Below, one piece after another: positions 20,547-29,715 of a stretch of 64,000 nucleotides of DNA. Source of the DNA: Enterobacter sp. kpr-6 (lineage in GTDB: Bacteria; Pseudomonadota; Gammaproteobacteria; Enterobacterales; Enterobacteriaceae). The notes beneath the pieces were generated by a model that saw only the letters and a program-made list of their open reading frames with translations, did not search any database and was not told the DNA's origin. A program made the translations under genes and the position numbers. The DNA is taken from assembly GCF_900116015.1 (NCBI RefSeq), contig NZ_FOYH01000005.1, positions 1 through 64,000 on the forward strand. Reading direction: 5' to 3'. Numbering within the stretch: position 1 is the first letter of the stretch; the number at the start of each line of letters is the position of its first letter.

Positions 20547-22214
20547 TTACTTAGAAATACGCTTGTACTTAATACGCTTCGGCTCCAGCGCGTCTGCGCC
20601 CAGCGTGCGTTTCTTGTACTCTTCGTACTCGGTAAAGTTACCTTCAAAGAACTCCACTTTCCCTTCATCCTGGTAATCCAGAATGTGGGTCGCGATACGG
20701 TCAAGGAACCAGCGGTCGTGCGAGATCACCATCGCGCAGCCCGGGAATTCCAGCAGGGCGTTTTCCAGCGCGCGCAGGGTTTCGATGTCCAGGTCGTTGG
20801 TCGGTTCATCGAGCAGCAGCATGTTGCCGCCCACCTGGAGCAGTTTGGCTAAATGCAGACGGCCACGCTCACCACCGGACAGTTCGCCCACGCGTTTACC
20901 CTGATCCACACCTTTGAAGTTAAAGCGGCCCACGTAGGCGCGGCTTGGCATTTCGGTGTTGCCGATTTTCATGATATCCAGCCCGCCGGAGACTTCTTCC
21001 CACACGGTTTTGCTGTTATCCATTGCGTCACGGAACTGGTCAACGGAGGCCAGTTTCACGGTTTCACCCAGCTCAATGTTGCCGCTGTCAGGCTGTTCCT
21101 GGCCGGACATCATGCGGAACAGGGTCGATTTACCCGCGCCGTTCGGACCGATGATGCCGACAATCGCGCCTTTCGGTACGGAGAAGCTGAGATCGTCGAT
21201 CAGAACGCGGTCGCCGTAGGATTTACGCAGATTGGTGACCTCAACGACTTTATCGCCCAGACGCGGTCCAGGTGGAATAAACAGTTCGTTGGTTTCGTTA
21301 CGTTTCTGGTATTCGGTGTTGTTCAGCTCTTCAAAGCGGGCCAGACGCGCCTTGCCCTTAGACTGACGGCCTTTCGCACCCTGACGTACCCACTCCAGCT
21401 CTTTCTCAATGGATTTACGGCGAGCCGCTTCCTGAGAGGCTTCCTGCGCCAGACGCTGATCTTTCTGCTCAAGCCAGGAGGAGTAGTTGCCTTCCCATGG
21501 AATACCTTCACCGCGGTCAAGCTCCAGGATCCAGCCCGCTACATTATCAAGGAAGTAACGGTCGTGGGTGATCGCCACCACGGTGCCTTCGAAGTCGTGC
21601 AGGAAGCGTTCCAGCCAGGCGACGGATTCGGCGTCCAGGTGGTTAGTCGGTTCGTCGAGCAGCAGCATGTCTGGCTTTTCCAGCAGCAGACGGCACAGCG
21701 CGACGCGGCGGCGTTCACCACCGGAAAGTTTTTCGATTTTGGCGTCCCAGTCCGGCAGACGCAGCGCATCGGCGGCGCGCTCCAGTTGCACGTTCAGGTT
21801 ATGACCGTCGTGCGCCTGGATGATCTCTTCAAACTTGCCCTGTTGCGCGGCGAGTTTATCGAAGTCTGCGTCCGGTTCAGCGTACTTCGCATACACTTCG
21901 TCCAGACCTTTCAGCGCGCTGACCACTTCAGCCACCGCTTCTTCCACGGACTCACGCACGGTGTGTTCCGGGTTCAGCTTCGGTTCCTGCGGCAGGTAAC
22001 CCACTTTAAGACCCGGCTGCGGGCGCGCTTCCCCTTCGATATCGGTATCAATACCGGCCATGATGCGCAGCAGCGTGGATTTACCGGCACCGTTCAGGCC
22101 CAGTACGCCGATTTTTGCGCCAGGGAAGAAGCTCAGAGAGATGTTTTTCAGAATATGACGTTTCGGCGGAACCACTTTGCCGACACGATGCATGGTATAA
22201 ACGAATTGAGCCAC
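20547..22214 (-). CDS. ettA: energy-dependent translational throttle protein EttA
   Basis: This 555-residue ABC-F protein has two nucleotide-binding domains and no membrane part. Walker A motifs are GLNGAGKST and GPNGAGKST, each followed by LSGGE and a DEPTNHLD or DEPTNDLD Walker B. The arm and P-site tRNA interaction linker lie between. EttA gates the first elongation steps according to ATP/ADP ratio. It is E. coli length. Confidence 0.96.
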   Translation of the reverse strand: MAQFVYTMHRVGKVVPPKRHILKNISLSFFPGAKIGVLGLNGAGKSTLLRIMAGIDTDIEGEARPQPGLKVGYLPQEPKLNPEHTVRESVEEAVAEVVSALKGLDEVYAKYAEPDADFDKLAAQQGKFEEIIQAHDGHNLNVQLERAADALRLPDWDAKIEKLSGGERRRVALCRLLLEKPDMLLLDEPTNHLDAESVAWLERFLHDFEGTVVAITHDRYFLDNVAGWILELDRGEGIPWEGNYSSWLEQKDQRLAQEASQEAARRKSIEKELEWVRQGAKGRQSKGKARLARFEELNNTEYQKRNETNELFIPPGPRLGDKVVEVTNLRKSYGDRVLIDDLSFSVPKGAIVGIIGPNGAGKSTLFRMMSGQEQPDSGNIELGETVKLASVDQFRDAMDNSKTVWEEVSGGLDIMKIGNTEMPSRAYVGRFNFKGVDQGKRVGELSGGERGRLHLAKLLQVGGNMLLLDEPTNDLDIETLRALENALLEFPGCAMVISHDRWFLDRIATHILDYQDEGKVEFFEGNFTEYEEYKKRTLGADALEPKRIKYKRISK

Positions 22215-22449
22215 GTTGGACTTCGCCTCTTTTATCGTGATGTGAATATCCCGCTCAGGGGATAGGTGTTAACTGCGGAGTGTAGCCGTTTTCGCCGCCC
22301 AATCCCAGTCGACCCACGCGCGAGTGTTAAATTGCGCCTGAATGGTAAAAAAGTGTTCAGAGCGTGGCGCATTCTGGCCTGCCTGGTTAGCATAAAGTAA
22401 CTGAACGCATGATGCGGCGAAGCGATTTATTTATAAGAGGAAATAGCCT

Positions 22450-24387
22450 GTGCAGAAAGCTAAACACGCCGCCTGGCGGTGGCTGGCGGTAAGCTGTTGT
22501 TTGCTGTCTATCAGTCATATGGCGCGAGCCGATTCGCTGGAAGAACAGCGCGACCGTTATGCACAAATTAAGCAGGCGTGGGACAACAAACAAATGGATG
22601 TGGTGGCGCAACTGATGCCCACGTTGCAGGATTATCCGCTCTATCCCTATCTGGAATACCGCCAGATCACCAGCGATCTGATGAACCAAACCAGCGTCAA
22701 AGTCTCGCAATTTATCGCCGCCAACCCGACGTTGCCGCCTGCCCGATCTCTGCAATCCCGTTTCGTGAATGAACTGGCACGACGCGAGGACTGGCGCGGT
22801 TTGCTGGCCTTCAGCCCGCAAAAACCGGGCAGCACCGAGGCGCAATGTAACTACTACACCGCGAAGTGGAACACCGGCCAGGCGACCGAAGCCTGGGAAG
22901 GCGCGAAAGAACTGTGGCTGACCGGGAAAAGCCAGCCTAATGCCTGCGACACCCTGTTCGGTGCGTGGCGCGCCTCCGGGACGCAGGATCCGCTGGCTTA
23001 CCTTGAGCGTATTCGCCTGGCAATGAAAGCCGGGAATACCTCGCTGGTCAGGGTGCTGGCCAGTCAGATGCCTGTGGAGTATCAGACCATCTCCACGGCC
23101 ATTGTGACGCTGGCGAACGATCCCAACAGCGTCCTGGATTTTGCCCGCACCACTGGCGCGACCGATTTTACCCGTCAGATGGCGGAGGAAGCCTTTACCA
23201 GCGTCGCGCGTCAGGATGTGGAAAACGCCCGCCTGATGTTGCCGTCGCTGGTGCAGGCGCAGCAGCTTAATGAAGATCAGACCCAGGCGCTGCGCGATAT
23301 TATCGCCTGGCGGCTGATGGGTAACGACATCACCGACGAGCAGGCCCGCTGGCGTGACGATGCGATTATGCGCAGCCAGTCCACGTCGCTGGTCGAGCGC
23401 CGCGTGCGCATCGCGCTGGGGGCAGGCGATCGCCGTGGGCTGAATACCTGGCTTGCCCGCCTGCCGATGGACGCCAAAGAGAAAGATGAGTGGCGCTACT
23501 GGCAGGCTGATTTACTGCTGGAGCGTGGGCGTGAGGACGAAGCCAAACCGATTTTGCGCTCGCTGATGCAACAGCGCGGTTTCTATCCGATGGTGGCGGC
23601 GCAGCGGCTTGGTGAAGATTATCCGCTGAAGGTCGATAAGGCGTCCGGCACCGTCAGTCCGGCACTGGTGCAGGGGCCAGAAATGGCGCGCGTGCGCGAG
23701 CTGATGTACTGGGGGCTGGATAACACCGCCCGCAGCGAATGGGCGAATCTGATCACCAGTCGCACGGCGGGCGAGCAGGCACAACTGGCGCGTTACGCCT
23801 TTGAGCGGCAGTGGTGGGATCTGAGCGTGCAGGCGACGATCGCCGGGAAGCTCTGGGATCATCTCGAAGAGCGCTTCCCGCTGGCCTATAAAGATCTGTT
23901 TGATCGCTACACCAGCGGCAAGGATATTTCACAGAGCTACGCGATGGCCATTTCGCGTCAGGAGAGCGCGTGGAACCCGAAAGTTCGCTCGCCAGTGGGC
24001 GCAAGCGGCCTGATGCAGATCATGCCCGGCACCGCGACGCACACGGTGAAAATGTTCTCTATTCCTGGCTATACCAACCCGGCGCAGCTTCTGGATCCAG
24101 AAACGAACATCAACATTGGCACCAGCTATCTGCAATACGTCTATCAGCAGTTTGGCAATAACCGCATCTTCGCTTCAGCGGCCTATAACGCCGGGCCGGG
24201 TCGCGTGCGCACCTGGCTCGGTAACAGCGGCGGGCGCATTGACGCGGTGGCGTTTGTCGAAAGCATTCCGTTCTCTGAAACGCGCGGGTATGTGAAAAAC
24301 GTGCTGGCCTACGACGCCTATTATCAGTATTTCATGGGCGGTAAGCCGACGCTGCTCACCGCAACGGAGTGGGGTCGCCGTTACTGA
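22450..24387 (+). CDS. slt: soluble lytic murein transglycosylase Slt70
   Basis: This 645-residue periplasmic enzyme cleaves peptidoglycan to 1,6-anhydromuropeptides. A Sec signal peptide (MQKAKHAAWRWLAVSCCLLS...ARA) precedes ADSLEEQ. A long alpha-superhelical U/L domain comes next, and then the catalytic domain at the C-terminus. The catalytic Glu is in AISRQESAWNPK, followed by SGLMQIMPGTA and AAYNAGPGRV. It starts with GTG at 22450 after AAGAGGAAA. It lies upstream of trpR as in E. coli. Confidence 0.96.
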   Translation: MQKAKHAAWRWLAVSCCLLSISHMARADSLEEQRDRYAQIKQAWDNKQMDVVAQLMPTLQDYPLYPYLEYRQITSDLMNQTSVKVSQFIAANPTLPPARSLQSRFVNELARREDWRGLLAFSPQKPGSTEAQCNYYTAKWNTGQATEAWEGAKELWLTGKSQPNACDTLFGAWRASGTQDPLAYLERIRLAMKAGNTSLVRVLASQMPVEYQTISTAIVTLANDPNSVLDFARTTGATDFTRQMAEEAFTSVARQDVENARLMLPSLVQAQQLNEDQTQALRDIIAWRLMGNDITDEQARWRDDAIMRSQSTSLVERRVRIALGAGDRRGLNTWLARLPMDAKEKDEWRYWQADLLLERGREDEAKPILRSLMQQRGFYPMVAAQRLGEDYPLKVDKASGTVSPALVQGPEMARVRELMYWGLDNTARSEWANLITSRTAGEQAQLARYAFERQWWDLSVQATIAGKLWDHLEERFPLAYKDLFDRYTSGKDISQSYAMAISRQESAWNPKVRSPVGASGLMQIMPGTATHTVKMFSIPGYTNPAQLLDPETNINIGTSYLQYVYQQFGNNRIFASAAYNAGPGRVRTWLGNSGGRIDAVAFVESIPFSETRGYVKNVLAYDAYYQYFMGGKPTLLTATEWGRRY

Positions 24388-24413
24388 TCGGTGTGGGTTG
24401 TGTTATGCTGATG

Positions 24414-24429
24414 TACTCGTTAGCGAGTA
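24414..24429 (+). promoter_or_regulatory. trp operator before trpR
   Basis: TACTCGTTAGCGAGTA is an imperfect dyad resembling the Trp repressor operator (core ACTAGTTAACTAGT). It lies just after a -10-like TATGCT (24404-24409). This fits the known autoregulation of trpR. Confidence 0.7.
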
Positions 24430-24441
24430 TGGCGGTATAAC

Positions 24442-24771
24442 ATGACCCAACAATCCCCTTATTCAGCCGTTGTCGCTGAACAGCGCCACCAGGAATGGTT
24501 GCGCTTCGTTGAACTGCTTAAGCAATCCTATAAACAGGATCTGCATTTGCCGTTGTTGAATCTGATGCTGACGCCGGACGAGCGTGAAGCATTAGGCACG
24601 CGGGTACGCATTATTGAAGAACTGTTGCGCGGTGAGATGAGCCAGCGCGAGTTGAAAAACGAACTGGGCACCGGGATTGCGACCATCACCCGTGGCTCTA
24701 ACAGTCTGAAAGCCGCGCCCGCTGAACTGCGTTTATGGCTTGAACAGGCGCTGCTCCGCGATCAGCGGTAG
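24442..24771 (+). CDS. trpR: trp operon repressor
   Basis: The 109-residue all-helical repressor binds tryptophan and represses trp, aroH, mtr and its own gene. The helix-turn-helix is seen in [25 protein letters not shown]. The gene ends in a 10-bp overlap with convergent yjjX. The operator-like dyad lies only 12 bp before its ATG, so the leader is very short. Confidence 0.97.
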   Translation: MTQQSPYSAVVAEQRHQEWLRFVELLKQSYKQDLHLPLLNLMLTPDEREALGTRVRIIEELLRGEMSQRELKNELGTGIATITRGSNSLKAAPAELRLWLEQALLRDQR

Positions 24772-25277
24772 ACCGCGTTGTGGAACGGGCTTAACGCGAG
24801 GATCACCGCCTGGTGATAGACGCTTGCCCGCGTCAGCTTACCTGCGGTGAAGACGCCAATGGCACCCTCTTTGCGTCCTATCTCATCAATGCCGGTGTAG
24901 TGTGACATCACCGGCCCCAGGGCTTCACCCGCCCGCACTTTATCCAGAATCACCGCCGGCAGCGGCAGGGTAGCGGAACGCGCTTCGCCGCGCTGATCCT
25001 GGCTTTCAATGACCACCCAGCTAAAGGTGCTGTCATCATCAATCCCCGCCTCAATCGCCACCCAGAAATCGGCCTGCGGTTTTTCACGGCGCGCATTTTC
25101 GACGCGATTACGTGCGCCAGCCCGCGTTTCTGTGCTGCCAAAAGGCTGTTCAGGAACGCCACTCTCGACGGCGACAGACTCAATATGGCAGGATCCTTCG
25201 CCGAAAATCTCGTTAAATGCGTGCAGAATAGCCTTAATTTTGGCGGGATTAGTGGTAGCTGAGACAACATGGTGCAT
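24762..25277 (-). CDS. yjjX: non-canonical purine NTP phosphatase (ITPase/XTPase) YjjX
   Basis: The 171-residue product belongs to the NTPase family that hydrolyses ITP and XTP. Seen are SATTNPAKI at the N-terminus, the [13 protein letters not shown] segment and AIEAGID. I chose ATG 25277 ([13 protein letters not shown]), matching E. coli (170 aa). The longer in-frame form from 25331 would run into the gpmB start region. It converges on trpR and is divergent from gpmB. Confidence 0.93.
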   Translation of the reverse strand: MHHVVSATTNPAKIKAILHAFNEIFGEGSCHIESVAVESGVPEQPFGSTETRAGARNRVENARREKPQADFWVAIEAGIDDDSTFSWVVIESQDQRGEARSATLPLPAVILDKVRAGEALGPVMSHYTGIDEIGRKEGAIGVFTAGKLTRASVYHQAVILALSPFHNAVYR

Positions 25278-25329
25278 AATCATTATCAACTCAGAAAAAA
25301 ATTTCATCGCAGTATAACGGATAAAAAGC

Positions 25330-25977
25330 ATGTTACAGGTATACCTTGTTCGCCACGGTGAAACGCAGTGGAACGCCGAGCGTCGTATTCAAGGGCAGTC
25401 AGACAGTCCGCTGACTGCAAAAGGGGAACAGCAGGCATGGCAGGTGGGTGAGCGGGCTAAAATGCTCGGCATCACGCACATTATTGCCAGCGATCTGGGA
25501 CGTACGCGTCGCACGGCGGAAATCATCGCGCAAGCCTGCGGCTGCGAGATCACCTTTGATTCGCGTCTGCGTGAACTGGACATGGGTGTGCTCGAACAGC
25601 GCCATATTGAATCGCTGACCGAAGAGGAAGAGGGCTGGCGGCGTCAACTGGTGAACGGCACCGCGGATGGCCGTATCCCGGATGGCGAGTCGATGCAGGA
25701 GTTAAGCGATCGTATGCACGCGTCGCTGGCGACCTGTCTGGATCTGCCGGAAGGCAGCCGACCACTGGTGGTCAGTCACGGCATGGCGCTTGGGTGTCTG
25801 GTCAGTACGATCCTTGGGCTGCCTGCGTATGCGGAACGCCGTCTGCGTCTGCGTAACTGCTCAATCTCACGCATTGATTATCAGCAAAGCCCGTGGCTGG
25901 CGTCTGGCTGGGTGGTGGAAACTGCCGGGGACGTCTCGCATCTGGATGCCCCGGCGCTGGATGAATTGCAGCGTTAA
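25330..25977 (+). CDS. gpmB: histidine phosphatase family protein GpmB (YtjC)
   Basis: This 215-residue protein equals E. coli GpmB/YtjC. It has the phosphoglycerate-mutase fold with catalytic [10 protein letters not shown] and second histidine in VVSHGMALG. Despite the name, mutase activity of the E. coli protein is doubtful, and a phosphatase role is likely. Its 3' end overlaps the convergent rob gene by 4 bp. Confidence 0.93.
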   Translation: MLQVYLVRHGETQWNAERRIQGQSDSPLTAKGEQQAWQVGERAKMLGITHIIASDLGRTRRTAEIIAQACGCEITFDSRLRELDMGVLEQRHIESLTEEEEGWRRQLVNGTADGRIPDGESMQELSDRMHASLATCLDLPEGSRPLVVSHGMALGCLVSTILGLPAYAERRLRLRNCSISRIDYQQSPWLASGWVVETAGDVSHLDAPALDELQR

Positions 25978-26843
25978 CGGCGAATGGGAATCAGGTACTC
26001 GCAGCGCAGTTGAATAGGCGGTTCCTGATTCCTGGCTTCATCGCGCGGGAAGAAACGTTCGATATCCACTCCCCGACGGCGGGTCAAATCCAGCATCGGC
26101 ATACAGGTGCCATATAACGTCAGGATGAACTCCTGCAGCTTATTACCCGGCCCTTCATAAACGAACATCACGTACTCACCGCCTTCCAGTTTGACGGGAT
26201 GGGCGTTTTCCATATGTCCATTGGCCAGATCGGGCGTAACGGCCGTGGTGTAATAGACTTCCTGTTCATCATCTTTATTCGGGCTTGGGCGCGATTCATG
26301 CAGCCCGTAAAGCGTCGCCGGAAGGCTTGGCGCATTACCCAAAAATTCCTGCCAGAACTGAATGCGCATTTGATGGCGGAAGGTAGAGATTTCTTCCAGC
26401 GTGCAGGAATAACTCTGCGTGGTACCGACGAGATCCGTTTCCGGCAGGGTGACAAACTGATATTGCGGCATAGCAAATTCACCCAGTTGCAGCGGCGGGC
26501 GAATGCCATACACGCTCCAGTCAGGCGAACGGCGATACAGCGCAGGCGTAAATTTAAACTGCTTTTTGAAGGCACGCGTGAAGGTTTGCTGAGAATCAAA
26601 ACGGTATTGCAGGGCGATATCCAGAATGGGCCGCGCGGTTAAACGCAGTGCCACTGCCGAGCGGGACAGCCGACGTGCGCGGATATAAGCCCCGATGGGC
26701 AGACCGGTCACATCTTTAAACATCCGTTGCAAGTGCCACTTGGAATACCCGGCCTTCGCCGCCACATTATCCAGTGATAATGGCTGATCCAGGTGACTTT
26801 CCAGCCAGCTAAGCAGATCGCGAATAATCCCAGCCTGATCCAT
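25974..26843 (-). CDS. rob: right-origin-binding AraC-type regulator Rob
   Basis: The 289-residue protein has an N-terminal AraC/XylS DNA-binding domain (two HTHs, including AAKAGYSKWHLQRMFK and ALQYRFDSQQTFTRAFKKQF). The C-terminal half is a GyrI-like effector domain (from about residue 120). Rob activates the marA/soxS/rob regulon for antibiotic, solvent and superoxide resistance. It is E. coli length (289). Confidence 0.96.
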   Translation of the reverse strand: MDQAGIIRDLLSWLESHLDQPLSLDNVAAKAGYSKWHLQRMFKDVTGLPIGAYIRARRLSRSAVALRLTARPILDIALQYRFDSQQTFTRAFKKQFKFTPALYRRSPDWSVYGIRPPLQLGEFAMPQYQFVTLPETDLVGTTQSYSCTLEEISTFRHQMRIQFWQEFLGNAPSLPATLYGLHESRPSPNKDDEQEVYYTTAVTPDLANGHMENAHPVKLEGGEYVMFVYEGPGNKLQEFILTLYGTCMPMLDLTRRRGVDIERFFPRDEARNQEPPIQLRCEYLIPIRR

Positions 26844-27054
26844 ATAATGTCCTCATCCTTTAACAGCGGGTGCCTGATACTAAGGTAGCGGATGATAGCA
26901 CTTTTTGTTGTTTTAGCATTCAGTGTTTTTTTTGTCCATCCGTGCTTTGAATGATTAGTTATGCTAATTATGTCCATATAATTCAGTTGGTTATGAACGT
27001 TTATGCTTCAATATCAAATAATTACTTCACGTCATTTTAAAGAATGGTAACAAT

Positions 27055-27531
27055 ATGAAATGTAAGTGCTTAATTCTGTGTTTAATGATGAGCGGTGTCG
27101 CGCAGGTGGCACACGCTGAAGAGATTGGTTCGGTCGATACCGTATTTAAAATCTTCGGTCCCGATCACAAAATCGTGGTGGAAGCGTTTGACGATCCTGA
27201 TGTTAAAAACGTGACCTGCTATTTAAGCCGTGCGAAAACGGGCGGTATTAAAGGGGGCCTGGGGCTGGCGGAAGATACCTCCGATGCGGCCATTTCCTGT
27301 CAGCAGGTTGGCCCCATTGAGTTGAGCGAAAAGGTGAAAACCGGCAAAGCACAGGGCGATGTCGTGTTCCAGAAACGCACCTCGCTGGTGTTCAAGAAAT
27401 TACAGGTGGTGCGTTTTTATGACGCCAAACGTAATACGCTCGCCTACCTGACTTACTCCGACAAGGTTGTTGAAGGTTCGCCGAAGAACGCTTTAAGCGC
27501 GGTGCCGATTATGCCGTGGGCTGCAAAATAA
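27055..27531 (+). CDS. creA: CreA family periplasmic protein
   Basis: This is a 158-residue protein of unknown function with a Sec signal peptide ending in VAHA before EEIGS. The conserved body [18 protein letters not shown]...[10 protein letters not shown] and two cysteines are typical of CreA. It lies 13 bp upstream of creB and is the first gene of creABCD. The 211-bp gap to divergent rob is AT-rich and should hold both promoters. Confidence 0.94.
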   Translation: MKCKCLILCLMMSGVAQVAHAEEIGSVDTVFKIFGPDHKIVVEAFDDPDVKNVTCYLSRAKTGGIKGGLGLAEDTSDAAISCQQVGPIELSEKVKTGKAQGDVVFQKRTSLVFKKLQVVRFYDAKRNTLAYLTYSDKVVEGSPKNALSAVPIMPWAAK

Positions 27532-27544
27532 AAGGGAATGAGTG

Positions 27545-28234
27545 ATGTCGCAACCGCTGATCTGGCTGGTCGAAGATGAAATCAGCATCGCAGAAACGCT
27601 GATCTATATGCTGCAACAGGATGGTTTTGCGGTGACGGCGTTTGAACGCGGCCTGCCAGCGCTTGAGGCTGCCACGCACCGGTTGCCGGATCTGGCGATT
27701 CTGGATGTCGGTCTGCCGGATATCAGCGGGTTTGAATTGTGCCGCCAGTTGCTGGCCCGCGAGCCGGGGCTGCCGGTTCTGTTTCTCACCGCCCGCAGCG
27801 ATGAAATCGACAAACTGCTGGGGCTGGAAATAGGGGCCGACGATTACGTCGCGAAGCCTTTTTCGCCCAGAGAAGTGTGCGCGCGGGTGCGTACCATTCT
27901 CCGGCGCTTGCAGAAATCGACGCTCAGGCCCGCGATTATTCGCGTGGGGCAGTTCGAAATGGAGGAGTCGGCGGCGCTGATCCGCTGGTACGGCGAACCG
28001 CTGCTGCTGACGCGGTACGAATTTTTGCTGTTAAGAACCCTGATTTTGTCCCCCGGCCAGGTCTTTTCCCGCCAGCAACTGATGGACAACGTGTGGACCG
28101 ATGCGGAAGAGAGTTTTGATCGCACCGTCGATACGCACATCAAAACGCTGCGTGCCAAACTGCGCGCCATCAATGAAAGCGTTTCGCCTATCAATACCCA
28201 TCGCGGAATGGGTTACAGCCTCGGAGTCCGTTGA
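27545..28234 (+). CDS. creB: response regulator CreB
   Basis: This 229-residue OmpR-type regulator has a receiver domain with acidic pocket VEDE, phospho-acceptor Asp54 in LAILDVGLP and Lys in AKPFSPRE. A C-terminal winged helix ends in NTHRGMGYSL. ATG 27545 is preferred over GTG 27542 because of the AAGGGAATG spacing. With CreC it responds to carbon source and growth phase and acts at direct TTCAC repeats, one of which is seen at 29639. Confidence 0.95.
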   Translation: MSQPLIWLVEDEISIAETLIYMLQQDGFAVTAFERGLPALEAATHRLPDLAILDVGLPDISGFELCRQLLAREPGLPVLFLTARSDEIDKLLGLEIGADDYVAKPFSPREVCARVRTILRRLQKSTLRPAIIRVGQFEMEESAALIRWYGEPLLLTRYEFLLLRTLILSPGQVFSRQQLMDNVWTDAEESFDRTVDTHIKTLRAKLRAINESVSPINTHRGMGYSLGVR

Positions 28235-29658
28235 TGCGCATCGGAATGCGTTTGCTGCTGGGGTATTTCCTCATCGTGGCGGTAGCCGCCTGGTTTGTGC
28301 TGGCGATATTCGTTCAGGAGATCAAACCCGGCGTGCGGCGGGCCACCGAAGGCTCGCTGGTGGACGCGGCGACCCTGCTGGCGGAAATCGCCCGTGAGGA
28401 TATTCTTGCGGGACACCCACAAAACGGCGAACTGGCCGGGGCGTTTAGCGCCGTGCATAACCGCGCGATCAACGCCAACATCAGCGGCATCCACAAAGTA
28501 CGCAATGAATACCATGTCTACCTGACCGATGCGGCCGGGAAGGTGATCTTTGATTCAAAAGGCGTGGCGCAAGGGCAGGATTACTCCCGCTGGAACGACG
28601 TCTGGCTGACGCTGCGCGGCAAATATGGCGCACGCAGTACGCCAACCGATCCCGAAAATGCAGAAAGCTCAGTGATGTATGTGGCCGCACCGGTAATCGA
28701 TCAGGGCCGCATTATTGGCGTTGTCAGCGTCGGCAAAGCCAACAGCGCGCTGAATCCGGTTATTAAACGCAGTGAGCGGCGCATTCTGTGGGCGGGCGGG
28801 GCGCTGCTGGGAATTGCGTTGCTGATCGGCGCTGGCATGGTCTGGTGGATCAACCGCTCCATCAGCAGGCTGACGTATTACGCTGATTCCATTACTGAAA
28901 ATAATCCGGTGCCGTTGCCTTCGCTTGGCAGCAGTGAACTGCGCAAACTGGCGCGGGCGCTGGAAAGCATGCGTATTAAGCTCGAAGGGAAAAATTACAT
29001 CGAGCAGTATGTCTATGCGCTGACGCATGAGCTTAAAAGCCCGCTGGCGGCGATACGCGGCGCGGCAGAAATCCTGCGGGAAGGGCCGCCGCCGGAGGTG
29101 GTGGCGCGATTTACCCATAATATTCTGAGCCAAAACGCGCGGATGCAGTCGCTGGTGGAAAAGCTGCTTTCGCAGGCGAAGCTGGAGAACCGGCTCGATA
29201 TCGCTTTCACGCCGGTGAATACGCGGGCTTTATTTTTGCAGCTCCAGGATGAACGCAGCGTGGCGCTGGCAGCTAAAGCCCTGCATCTGGAGTGCGGCGA
29301 GGAAGAGACGATCGTTTCCGGTGATGAAAACCTGCTCGCTCAGGCGCTGGGCAATTTGCTGGATAACGCCATTGATTTTACGCCATCCGGCGGCGCGATC
29401 CGGCTTTACACCTCTGAGCAGGGCAGCCGCGTTGAGGTTGTGGTCGAAGATAGCGGAAGCGGAATTCCTGATTTCGCTCAGGCCCGTATTTTTGAGCGCT
29501 TCTACTCACTCCCGCGGTCAAACGGCCAGAAGAGCAGCGGGCTGGGCCTGGCTTTCGTTCAGGAGGTGGCCCGCTTACATCAGGGTGACATCCGGCTGGA
29601 GAATCGTCCGCAGGGTGGCGTGACTGCCACGCTCACACTTCACCGTCACTTCACATAA
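28234..29658 (+). CDS. creC: sensor histidine kinase CreC
   Basis: This is a 474-residue inner-membrane kinase. The first membrane segment is GMRLLLGYFLIVAVAAWFVL and the second is about 180-205 (GGALLGIALLIGAGMVWWI), flanking a periplasmic sensor domain. A HAMP-like linker follows, then the dimerisation box YALTHELKSPLAAI with the phospho-His and an ATPase domain with the N box (LGNLLDNAIDFT) and G boxes. ATG 28234 shares its A with the creB stop TGA, so the genes are translationally coupled. Confidence 0.95.
   Translation: MRIGMRLLLGYFLIVAVAAWFVLAIFVQEIKPGVRRATEGSLVDAATLLAEIAREDILAGHPQNGELAGAFSAVHNRAINANISGIHKVRNEYHVYLTDAAGKVIFDSKGVAQGQDYSRWNDVWLTLRGKYGARSTPTDPENAESSVMYVAAPVIDQGRIIGVVSVGKANSALNPVIKRSERRILWAGGALLGIALLIGAGMVWWINRSISRLTYYADSITENNPVPLPSLGSSELRKLARALESMRIKLEGKNYIEQYVYALTHELKSPLAAIRGAAEILREGPPPEVVARFTHNILSQNARMQSLVEKLLSQAKLENRLDIAFTPVNTRALFLQLQDERSVALAAKALHLECGEEETIVSGDENLLAQALGNLLDNAIDFTPSGGAIRLYTSEQGSRVEVVVEDSGSGIPDFAQARIFERFYSLPRSNGQKSSGLGLAFVQEVARLHQGDIRLENRPQGGVTATLTLHRHFT
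29639..29654 (+). promoter_or_regulatory. CreB-binding tag (TTCAC-N6-TTCAC)
   Basis: TTCAC at 29639-29643 and TTCAC at 29650-29654 are separated by exactly six bases. This matches the cre-tag consensus in both half-sites. It overlaps the last codons of creC and lies 62 bp before the creD ATG, consistent with CreB activation of creD. Confidence 0.85.
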
Positions 29659-29715
29659 CTTCAATTTCTTCCCATTTAACGCCTCTATGCTGCACGCATC
29701 ATAAAAGGAGGCGTT

